A stretch of 32,966 nucleotides of DNA from CBCPMX01 sp965120355. GTDB lineage: Bacteria > Bacillota > Clostridia > Oscillospirales > Oscillospiraceae. Position 1 is the stretch's first letter; each line of letters opens with the position of its first letter. The notes below the pieces were generated by a model, which was not told the DNA's origin, did not search any database, and saw only the letters and a list, made by a program, of their open reading frames with translations. The stretch covers positions 1 to 32,966 of the forward strand of contig CBCPMX010000136.1 in NCBI GenBank assembly GCA_965120355.1. Direction: 5' to 3'. Shown piece after piece: positions 1-6,732 of the stretch. The translations under genes and the position numbers were made by a program.

Positions 1-120
1 ACGAACAACAAGATTAAGTTGCTCATCCGAACTGCCTACGGGTTCCGAAACCTGGACAACCTGCTCAGCATGATTATGCTGACCTGCTCCCCAGTAAAAC
101 CAAGTCTTCCGGGCAGGTAA
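1..120 (+). CDS. ISL3-family transposase, C-terminal fragment
   Basis: Frame 1 is open from the window edge to a TAA at 118-120 and gives 39 residues, including the run IKLLIRTAYGFRNLDNLL. This matches the conserved C-terminal end of ISL3-family (DDE) transposases, where a K..KR.AYGFRN-type segment follows the catalytic domain. The catalytic residues are outside the window, so activity cannot be judged. The call rests on the C-terminal motif together with the inverted-repeat-like sequence that follows. Confidence 0.75.
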   Translation, partial: TNNKIKLLIRTAYGFRNLDNLLSMIMLTCSPVKPSLPGR

Positions 121-157
121 ACCCCTCTTTTCTACCCACACTTAGTGCAGAAGCCCC
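1..157 (+). mobile_element. 3' end of an ISL3-family insertion sequence (partial)
   Basis: The stretch holds the last 39 codons of a transposase and, after its stop, a terminal sequence at about 133-157 (core ACCCACACTTAGTGCAGAAG) that resembles the terminal inverted repeats of ISL3-family elements. The rest of the element lies left of the window, so neither the other inverted repeat nor a target duplication can be checked. The exact right end, near 157, is an estimate. Bases 158-366 between the IS end and the next gene show no convincing reading frame. Confidence 0.72.
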
Positions 158-366
158 ATAATTGGGACAAGAAAAGAACATGGGCAACGAGTTGACTTTT
201 CGTCCTTTGGACAGACACGCCATGGAGCGGCCTGTATCTGCCGGCAGCGTTGGCCGGTTTGTTGAATCGTTTCCAAAGTTTTTTGGCACACTGATAATCT
301 CCGGGCTTTGGCGCAGAATAAACTGCGGATATTCATCCGGAAACTGTAAAAGTGGGAGGGCCAACA

Positions 367-1281
367 ATGTTGGATATTGCGATTGTGGGTGGTGGTCCGG
401 CGGGACTCAGTGCCTCCATCTATGCGGCGCGGGCCGGCTTGGATGGCGTCATCCTGGAACAAAACGGCCAGGGCGGTGGGCAGATCTGGTCGGCGGGTCT
501 GGTGGACAACTATTTGGGCCTGCCCGATCGGGGCGGCGCGGAGGTTGCGGAGGCATTTTTCGGCCATGCCGGGAAAAGCGGCCTGCCCATGCAGGCCATG
601 GAGGTGGAAACTGTCCAGCGGAATGCGGACGGGTTTACGCTGCTGTGCAAGGGCGGCACAGTGCGGGTGCGCGCCGTGGTCTACGCGGCAGGCGCAGCTC
701 CACGCAAGCTGGGTGTGCCGGGAGAGGAGCGGCTGATCGGAAAGGGCGTCAGCTACTGTGCAGCCTGTGACGGGGCCTTTTTTCAGGGAAAGACCGTGGC
801 GGTGGTGGGCGGCTGAGACACCGCCGCCGGCGATGCGCTGACGCTGGCGCGGCGGTGCGACAGCGTGCATATTCTGCTGCGGCGCGGCGAATTTCGGGCG
901 GCCTGGTGCCTGCAGGAGCGATTAAATGCCCTGCGCAACGTGACCATCTATCCCAACACGACCGTAACGGAGATTCGCGGCGAAGGCCACGTGGAGGGCC
1001 TGCGGATCAGTGAACCGGCGGGGGAAGAACTGCTGCCGGTGAACGGCGTCTTTGTGGCCGTGGGTGTGGAGCCCAGAACGGGACCGGCGGCAGGACTTGG
1101 AGTTTGTGGAGCCGGCGGCTATATTCCGGCCGATGAAACAGGAAGAACGGCGGTGCCTGGATTCTATGCCGCTGGAGACGTGCGGAAAAAGCCTCTAAGA
1201 CAGTTGGTGACGGCTGTAGCCGATGGGGCCAACTGCATCGAGTCAATTTTGGAAGATCGAAACGCGGGCGCTTTTGGATAA
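367..1281 (+). pseudogene. trxB: Thioredoxin-reductase-like flavoprotein with in-frame TGA
   Basis: The 304-codon frame matches the NADPH-dependent thioredoxin reductase family, which passes electrons from NADPH through FAD and a redox-active Cys pair to thioredoxin. Visible are the FAD-binding GGGPAG at residues 8-13, the active-site CAAC (C131, C134), and the C-terminal FYAAGDV motif followed by the usual Q.V.A...G..A segment. Length and domain order are normal. Codon 150 (814-816) is TGA, exactly where the NADPH-binding GGGD motif should have its third Gly; GGA to TGA is one base change, and the frame is intact on both sides. The ATG at 367 was chosen because GGGAGG at 354-359 precedes it; an in-frame GTG at 352 lies upstream of that site. 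The gene is probably inactive, unless the TGA is a sequencing error or is read through. Confidence 0.8.
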
Positions 1282-1557
1282 ACAGGAAAACGTAATTTTG
1301 CTGAGACTGTCAAAAAAACAATGCCCAGCCGTACAGCGGGAGAAGGCGCGAATACTCGTGTGTTTTCCCGCTGTTTTCCGTTTTGATTGCGGAAAGTTCC
1401 TTCCTGCGCATGTCGAAACACTACGATTGCAATACAGTTTTCGGACGCGAAGCCCGGGCAGGGCGAGCCGGCGCACCAGCGCCGTCAAATTCATTTCGCC
1501 CGAGCAGATCAAAATACGGCGGTCGAAAAAGTGCCGCAGGCACTTTTTCGACAAGCA
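1282..1557. other. Intergenic stretch with two large hairpins
   Basis: No gene is evident between the trxB-like gene and the convergent capA-like gene. Two inverted repeats stand out: 9-base arms at 1333-1341 and 1366-1374, and a perfect 14-base stem at 1522-1535/1539-1552 with a 3-base loop. The second hairpin has no T-tract on either strand, so it is not a standard terminator. The open frames in this stretch have low-complexity translations without a ribosome site. Confidence 0.6.
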
Positions 1558-1598
1558 GACGGACCGCTGCCAAGCAGGCAGCGGTCCGTCGGGTTTTT
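1558..1598 (+). terminator. Rho-independent terminator facing rightward
   Basis: A perfect 14-base stem (1558-1571 with 1577-1590, loop AAGCA) is followed on the plus strand by GGGTTTTTT ending at about 1597. It would stop transcription coming through the trxB-like gene. It lies only 10 bases past the stop codon of the convergent capA-like gene, whose transcripts it could also cap. Confidence 0.8.
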
Positions 1599-1607
1599 TG
1601 GAACTTT

Positions 1608-3083
1608 TCAGGCGCTGGGCGCGTCAGAAGTAGTAGCCGATGCTTCAGCGTCGTCGCCGGTAGTGCCGCTGGAATCATCCGTGGCTTCCGTATTGCCGGT
1701 GCTGTCATCAACTTCTTCGGAGGATTCTGGTGTGGCGGTTTCATCGGCACTGGAGACATTGGCGATGTCAAATTCTTCGCCGGCATTGGTGTGAATGGTG
1801 GACAGAGCGCTCTCCAGTGTGGAAGCGGTGCTGCTGTCCAGGGTTTCATCGGCCAAAGATGCATGAATGTCCAGGATTTCCAGAGAGCCGTCGCTGTTGT
1901 GGTTGATATACAGCGGGATATAGCTGATTTCGCCCAGGGAGACTTCTCCGGTACTGTCCATGGTGATCTCCAGGTTCAGCAGAACGGTGGCCTGGGAAGT
2001 GTCGGTAGTCATGCTGGACAGGAAGTTGCCCAGACTATAGGCGACAAAGACTTCCTTCTCCGTGCCATCGTCCATGGTGATGGTCCTGCGCTCCATGGAA
2101 TCCACAATGTGAGGATGGGTGCCGATAATGGCGTCCACACCGTTCTGGAACATTAGATTTTCAATCTGGGTCTGGGTGCTGCTGGCGCCCAGCTCATATT
2201 CGCTGCCCCAGTGGAGCAGCGCGATGATGACATCGGGATCCTGCTCTTTGGCGGCGGCGATCTTCTCTGTAATAGCGGTGGTGTCCACGCTGGAATACAG
2301 AGAATCGTAGTCGGTGTACAGCAGGTCCACGCTGTATTCCGAGCCTTCCGGCAGGGACATGCTGTTGACGCCTTTTGTGAAGGCGATAAAGGCGATCCGG
2401 ATGCCGTTGACCTCTTTTATCAGTACGCCATTGGCGTCCGCGTCTTCCTGGGAGGTATAGGTGCCGATGGCGTCCATGCCGGCGGCGCGGACATAGCTGA
2501 GGGTGGAGGCCAGACCGTCCAGGCCGTTCTGGATGCTGTAGGTGTTAGCTGTCTGCAAAATGTCAAAACCGGCATCGGCCAGGTTGGAAGCCAGAGCCTC
2601 CGGCGCGTTGAAATCGGGATAACCGGTGTAGCCGCTGGCAGAGCCGCAGAAATTCAATTCCAAATTTGCAATTGCCAGATCCGCAGCGGAAATGTAACCG
2701 GATACATTGGTCAGAGAACTGGAGAAATCATAGCTGTCACCCACGGCGGCGGCATTGATTTGATCATCATAGCACATAATGTCGCCGGCGAAAATCAGGT
2801 TGGCGCTGACGGTGGTGACTTCCGGGGTGGTAATGGTGACACCCGACGCCGGAGAGGTCAGGGAGGGAACCGTGTCTTCGGTGCTGGAACTCGGACTCTC
2901 GGAGGTAGTGCTGTCGTCATTGCCGGAGCCGCAGGCTTTGAATATAATGATTATGATCACCAGGATGACCAGGAAAATCGATCCAAAGAAGATGCGGCGG
3001 TTTCGCTCATGCCGCTTCCTGGCGGCTTCGCGGCGTGCACGGCGCTGACGTTGTAATTGTTCATAATATTCCTGCTCGTCCAT
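1608..3083 (-). CDS. CapA-like (PGA_cap) membrane-anchored protein with altered metal motif
   Basis: This 491-residue protein belongs to the CapA/PGA_cap branch of the calcineurin-like metallophosphatase fold, named for poly-gamma-glutamate capsule synthesis. A very basic N-terminus (residues 1-30) and one membrane segment (about 31-49) anchor it with the domain outside. A Ser/Thr-rich linker leads to the domain at about 93-420, with AGD (99-101), NLE (140-142), HWG (291-293) and GTHPH (321-325). A long Ser/Thr/Asp/Glu-rich tail ends the protein. Where the family has an Asn-Asn-His metal motif, residues 180-182 are Asn-Thr-Tyr, so this copy may lack hydrolase chemistry. AAGGAGG eight bases upstream supports the start. 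Substrate and role are unknown; the divergent GH25 gene points to the cell wall. Confidence 0.85.
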   Translation of the reverse strand: MDEQEYYEQLQRQRRARREAARKRHERNRRIFFGSIFLVILVIIIIIFKACGSGNDDSTTSESPSSSTEDTVPSLTSPASGVTITTPEVTTVSANLIFAGDIMCYDDQINAAAVGDSYDFSSSLTNVSGYISAADLAIANLELNFCGSASGYTGYPDFNAPEALASNLADAGFDILQTANTYSIQNGLDGLASTLSYVRAAGMDAIGTYTSQEDADANGVLIKEVNGIRIAFIAFTKGVNSMSLPEGSEYSVDLLYTDYDSLYSSVDTTAITEKIAAAKEQDPDVIIALLHWGSEYELGASSTQTQIENLMFQNGVDAIIGTHPHIVDSMERRTITMDDGTEKEVFVAYSLGNFLSSMTTDTSQATVLLNLEITMDSTGEVSLGEISYIPLYINHNSDGSLEILDIHASLADETLDSSTASTLESALSTIHTNAGEEFDIANVSSADETATPESSEEVDDSTGNTEATDDSSGTTGDDAEASATTSDAPSA

Positions 3084-3123
3084 AGAATAGGCCTCCTTGT
3101 GTTGGTATCGAAAACGTTACTTT

Positions 3124-3152
3124 ATTTTACACCAAATCGAGCAATTTCACAA
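3124..3152 (-). promoter_or_regulatory. Sigma-A promoter for the capA-like gene
   Basis: On the minus strand, TTGTGA (3152-3147) and TAAAAT (3129-3124) are separated by 17 bases. The -10 box lies about 40 bases upstream of the start codon at 3083. Confidence 0.65.
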
Positions 3153-3199
3153 TGTTATTTTGAAGTTTTTTTGCGAAGGGACACGAAAAAATAAAACAG

Positions 3200-3228
3200 T
3201 TGGATGGTGGGGCGTCTTGTGGTATAAT
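3200..3228 (+). promoter_or_regulatory. Sigma-A promoter for the GH25 lysozyme gene
   Basis: TTGGAT (3200-3205) and TATAAT (3223-3228) are 17 bases apart, and the ATG follows at 3267. This promoter and the divergent one at 3124-3152 share a region of about 100 bases, so a common regulator could control both genes. Confidence 0.75.
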
Positions 3229-3266
3229 TCATAAGAACGACAGATGCTGACCGGAAAGGATTTCAT

Positions 3267-4286
3267 ATGGCTAAGAAACGAACAAAGAAACAGGGGTATC
3301 GCGCCATTTCCCTGATACTGACGGCGTTTTGTCTGATTCTGATTTTTTTGCTGGGATTGATGATTGTCGAACAGCTCCGACAGCCGGAGGAGAGCGAGTC
3401 AGAAGTGGCCGGCGAATCGCTGACAGAGTCCGAAACGGCGTTGGCGGGGGAAACGGTGCTGTCCGGCATGCCGGCCAACACCTATGACCTGGAGGCGTTC
3501 TCCACAGACGGGCAGTTCCGGCGCTACAGTGCAGCGGAGACCTTTACAGGCGTTGACGTGTCGGAACACCAGGGCAGTATTGACTGGGAGGCGGTGGCGG
3601 ACGAGGGAATTGATTTCGCCATGATCCGGGTGGGCTACCGCGGGTATTCTCTGGGGGAGATCAATGCCGATGCCAACGCGGCGGAAAATCTGGACGGTGC
3701 GGCAGATGCCGGGCTTCATGTCGGCGTCTATTTCTTCTCCCAGGCCATCACCGTGGATGAAGCCATTGAAGAAGCGCGCTTTGTCCTCGATGCCATTGAA
3801 GGCCACACCATTACCTACCCGGTCGCCTTTGACTGGGAACCCATTGAGGCCGCGGCCCGGACTGACGGCATGGATCAGGAGACATTGACCCAGTGCGCCC
3901 TGGCCTTTTGCCAGACCATCGAAAATGCGGGGTACACGGCGGCAGTGTACTTCAACCAGAGTTATGGATATCAGGGCTTTAATCTGCCGCAGCTGCTGGA
4001 CTACGAATTCTGGCTCGCACAATATGACGAAACGCCCACGTTTGTGTTCCATTTCGATATGTGGCAATATTCCTGCACCGGCCGCCTCAACGGCATCGAG
4101 GGAGATGTGGATTTAAACATGAGCTTCGTGGACTACGCTGACGGAAACACACAGGCGGCAGATACGGAATCGGAAACCGTCGAAACCGCGGAATCCCAGC
4201 AGGACGATACCCAGGAGGAAGACAATACAGATGAAGCGGACCAGGCGGATGCGGATCTGTCCAGCCAGCCGCAGGAACCCCAATAG
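3267..4286 (+). CDS. Membrane-anchored GH25 family lysozyme (muramidase)
   Basis: GH25 enzymes cut the beta-1,4 bond between MurNAc and GlcNAc in peptidoglycan. The 339-residue product has a basic N-terminus, one membrane segment (about 12-34), an acidic linker, and a GH25 domain at about 94-292. The domain carries the GVDVSEHQG strand (Asp97), the catalytic-type DWE (D189, E191), the WLAQY segment and the closing DVDLN motif. A highly acidic Glu/Asp/Gln/Thr tail of about 45 residues follows. No wall-binding repeat or sorting signal is present, so the enzyme is probably tethered by the N-terminal helix. GGAAAGGA at 3252-3259 supports the ATG. It could act in growth-linked wall remodelling or in defence, and the sequence does not decide between them. 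Confidence 0.9.
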   Translation: MAKKRTKKQGYRAISLILTAFCLILIFLLGLMIVEQLRQPEESESEVAGESLTESETALAGETVLSGMPANTYDLEAFSTDGQFRRYSAAETFTGVDVSEHQGSIDWEAVADEGIDFAMIRVGYRGYSLGEINADANAAENLDGAADAGLHVGVYFFSQAITVDEAIEEARFVLDAIEGHTITYPVAFDWEPIEAAARTDGMDQETLTQCALAFCQTIENAGYTAAVYFNQSYGYQGFNLPQLLDYEFWLAQYDETPTFVFHFDMWQYSCTGRLNGIEGDVDLNMSFVDYADGNTQAADTESETVETAESQQDDTQEEDNTDEADQADADLSSQPQEPQ

Positions 4287-4320
4287 CCCATTCACTCGAT
4301 CCACTGCATTTGGAAAAGTC

Positions 4321-4357
4321 ATGCGCGTGTACACATAGTTGTACACGCGCATTTTTT
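4321..4357 (+). terminator. Rho-independent terminator after the GH25 gene
   Basis: A 13-base perfect stem (4321-4333 with 4340-4352, 6-base loop) is followed by ATTTTTT. It begins 35 bases after the lysozyme stop codon. Confidence 0.88.
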
Positions 4358-4640
4358 AACGCCAGGCTGACGTGGAAACTGTGAAAAAAGTGTGAAAAAA
4401 GTGGGAACATTCTATGTCCAGGCTGCGTCTATAAAATAATCGAAAATAACCGCCCTGAAACCGTGATGCAATCACCTGAAAACTGGGAATCAGTCCAAAT
4501 ACATGGAGAAAACCTGTGCGTCGGAATCAAAACGGCAACAGAGCGGATACAAATTGTTACTTTTGCGCGATTCTGCTATTTTGGACAGAAAGACTCCGCT
4601 TTTTTTGTGAGTTTTTTATAAAATCTTAATGTGAATTGTG
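4358..4640. other. Non-coding stretch upstream of the transporter operon
   Basis: No credible gene is visible. The stretch is AT-rich compared with the genes around it and contains a perfect 11-base tandem repeat (4381-4391, 4392-4402). A possible weak upstream promoter is TTGTTA (4554-4559) with TATTTT (4577-4582) at 17-base spacing. The length suggests a regulatory region for the operon that starts downstream. Confidence 0.5.
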
Positions 4641-4669
4641 TTGACAAAGGGGTATAAAAGCTGTATGGT
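4641..4669 (+). promoter_or_regulatory. Sigma-A promoter of the seven-gene transporter operon
   Basis: TTGACA (4641-4646) and TATGGT (4664-4669) are separated by 17 bases, which predicts transcription from about 4676. The first start codon is at 4793, leaving a leader of about 117 bases. Confidence 0.8.
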
Positions 4670-4679
4670 AGAAACACAT

Positions 4680-4706
4680 AGCTGTACTATTTTGGTTAGT
4701 ACAGCT
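4680..4706 (+). promoter_or_regulatory. Inverted repeat at the operon transcription start
   Basis: Ten-base perfect arms (AGCTGTACTA and TAGTACAGCT) flank a 7-base centre just downstream of the -10 box. The position suits a repressor operator. The same sequence would also form a hairpin at the very 5' end of the mRNA, which could stabilise it. No T-tract follows, so it is not a terminator. A second 12-base palindrome, ACCGCCGGCGGT, lies at 4741-4752. Confidence 0.55.
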
Positions 4707-4792
4707 GGAAACGCGCAAAAGAATTTCCTCTGCCGGATAGACCGCCGGCGGTTTCGAACACACACAGCATAGCGCCGGAGGAGGTAGGCCGG

Positions 4793-5692
4793 TTGAGAAA
4801 GAAAAAGACTAAAATACATACGATGAAAACGGAACGGCGCAAGGATCGCCTGCTGTCGGCAGCGTTCCTCGGGCCGAGCTTTGGCGGCCTGCTGCTGTTT
4901 TATATTCTGCCGTTTTTTGTGGTGATTTATTATGCGGTGGTGGACAACCCCGTCAGCCACAATTTTGTATTTCTCGACAATTTCAAACAGGTGCTGCAGA
5001 ATAACGCCTTTCAGAGAGCGGCCAAAAACATGGCCATTTTTTCGGGCCTGTCGGTGCCGCTGGCGGTGGTATTGTCTCTGCTGCTGGCCTGCCTGCTGGA
5101 GGCAAAGATTCCTCTGCGCAGTCAGTTCCGCACTTTTTTCCTCAGCCCCATGATGGTGCCGGTGGCGTCCATTGTGCTGATTTGGCAGGTGGCGTTCCAC
5201 TACAATGGCGCAGTCAATGAGTTCCTGTCCATCTTTGGGGTGGAGAAGATCGACTGGATGAAGTCGGAATACAACCGGTATGTGGTGGTTCTGCTGTTTT
5301 TGTGGAAGAACCTGGGCTACAATATGATTCTGTTCATCGCGGCTTTCGGAAATATCCCGCGGGACGTACTGGAAATGGCCAGCTTGGAAGGGGCAGGCCC
5401 TATCCGGACGTTTTTCAGCATAAAGCTGCCATACCTGACGCCGACGCTGCTGTTTGTGACGATTCTGTCGCTGATCAACTCCTTTAAAATCTTCCGGGAA
5501 GTCTATTTGCTGACCGGTTCGTATCCATACGACGGCCTGTATTTGATGCAGCACTTTATGAACAATATGTTTGAATCTATGGACTATCAGAAGCTGTGCG
5601 CTGCGGCGCTGCTGATGGCCGGTGTCATGACCATCATCATCGGCATCCTGTTCCTGGTCGAATATAAGGTTGGAAAGGATGTGGAGACATGA
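4793..5692 (+). CDS. Carbohydrate-type ABC transporter permease (MalF/UgpA-like)
   Basis: This 299-residue inner-membrane permease of the binding-protein-dependent (CUT1) type has about six membrane segments. Its EAA loop, EMASLEGAG at 194-202 followed by KLPYLTPTL, is the contact site for an ATPase subunit. The basic N-terminus (residues 1-20) is cytoplasmic. The TTG at 4793 was chosen because GGAGGAGG at 4777-4784 sits eight bases upstream; an ATG at 4823 lacks a good site. The gene overlaps the next permease by ATGA. The fold predicts sugar or glycoside uptake, but the substrate is not visible. No ATPase is encoded nearby, so a shared MsmX/UgpC-type ATPase would be needed. Confidence 0.88.
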   Translation: MRKKKTKIHTMKTERRKDRLLSAAFLGPSFGGLLLFYILPFFVVIYYAVVDNPVSHNFVFLDNFKQVLQNNAFQRAAKNMAIFSGLSVPLAVVLSLLLACLLEAKIPLRSQFRTFFLSPMMVPVASIVLIWQVAFHYNGAVNEFLSIFGVEKIDWMKSEYNRYVVVLLFLWKNLGYNMILFIAAFGNIPRDVLEMASLEGAGPIRTFFSIKLPYLTPTLLFVTILSLINSFKIFREVYLLTGSYPYDGLYLMQHFMNNMFESMDYQKLCAAALLMAGVMTIIIGILFLVEYKVGKDVET

Positions 5693-6663
5693 CCAGTACC
5701 GTACAAGCCCCCAAAGAGGCGGAGAAAAAGGCCAAAAAGCGAAAAAACCGCTATGTACGCCGGCGAAATCTGGGGCGGGCGGTCCTGTTCGTCATTGCCC
5801 TGAGTTTGGCAGTGGTGTTCCTGCTGCCGACGGTGCTGACCATCACCAACTCCTTTATGACCCAGGCTGAGATCACAGCCAACTACGGCGTGGTGTTCGG
5901 CTCCGGCGAAACAGTGACGGACAGCTTCGGCAACACCCGGACGGCCACCACCTATATGTCTGAGCGGGTCAACTTGAAGTTCATTCCGGACATGGTCTCC
6001 ATGGAGCAGTATACCACGGTGCTGATCAAAACGCCGGAATACCTGCTGAAGTTCTGGAATTCCGTGATTCTGGTGGTACCCATTGTGATTTTCCAGGTGC
6101 TGCTGGCGTCCTTTGCATCCTATAGCTTTGCCCGATACCGGGGACGGCTCAAGGAACTGATCTTTTTCGGATATGTATTTCTGATGCTGATGCCCTATCA
6201 GGTGACGCTGGTGCCCAATTTCCTGGTCAGCCGGTGGCTGGGACTGCTGGACACCCGCTGGGCCGTGATTCTGCCCGGCATTTTTGCGCCGTTCAGCGTG
6301 TTCCTGCTGACCAAGAATATGCGGCGTATTCCTGTGTCCTATATCGAGGCGGCCCGCCTGGACGGGGCGGGGGAGTGGCAGATCTTCACCCGCGTGTGCC
6401 TGCCGCTGTGTAAGGGTGCGCTGTACTCGGTGGCGATACTGGTGTTTATCGACTACTGGAACATGGTCGAACAGCCTATGATTCTGTTCAGCGACGAGGA
6501 AATGTATCCTCTGTCGGTATTTTTGAACAATATTAACAGCGGAGAAGTGGGCATTGCATTTGCCGCCGCTGTGATCTATATGGTCCCGACGCTGCTGATG
6601 TTCCTCTACGGTGAGGAATATCTGGAAGAGGGCATCACCTATTCCGGCGGCATTAAAGGGTAG
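5689..6663 (+). CDS. Carbohydrate-type ABC transporter permease (MalG/UgpE-like)
   Basis: This second permease of the pair has 324 residues with the EAA motif EAARLDGAG (220-228), which should dock the ATPase. A very basic N-terminal tail (1-30) precedes the first membrane helix (about 31-55). An extracellular loop of roughly 65 residues (about 58-122) lies between helices 1 and 2, longer than is usual for MalG-type subunits. The loop could be a contact for the binding lipoproteins or the membrane-fusion protein of the same operon. The start overlaps the stop of the upstream permease (ATGA), which implies translational coupling and an equimolar heterodimer. Confidence 0.87.
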   Translation: MTSTVQAPKEAEKKAKKRKNRYVRRRNLGRAVLFVIALSLAVVFLLPTVLTITNSFMTQAEITANYGVVFGSGETVTDSFGNTRTATTYMSERVNLKFIPDMVSMEQYTTVLIKTPEYLLKFWNSVILVVPIVIFQVLLASFASYSFARYRGRLKELIFFGYVFLMLMPYQVTLVPNFLVSRWLGLLDTRWAVILPGIFAPFSVFLLTKNMRRIPVSYIEAARLDGAGEWQIFTRVCLPLCKGALYSVAILVFIDYWNMVEQPMILFSDEEMYPLSVFLNNINSGEVGIAFAAAVIYMVPTLLMFLYGEEYLEEGITYSGGIKG

Positions 6664-6732
6664 AGAACCGCCGGCCGGATTCTCGCTTCCACAACACTTC
6701 CACAAGCACCTTTCGTAAGGAGGAAAACCGTT

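Noticed and set aside
814..816. TGA in the trxB-like gene read as selenocysteine
   Set aside because: The codon aligns with a Gly of the NADPH-binding motif, not with a catalytic Cys, and no obvious SECIS-like hairpin follows directly. A nonsense mutation is simpler.
1243..1554. Minus-strand frame of 103 codons over the hairpin-rich intergenic stretch
   Set aside because: No ribosome site is seen, its translation derives partly from palindromic repeats, and it overlaps the end of the trxB-like gene.
4381..4402. Tandem 11-base repeat as the start of a CRISPR-like array
   Set aside because: There are only two units with no spacers, and no cas genes are in the window.
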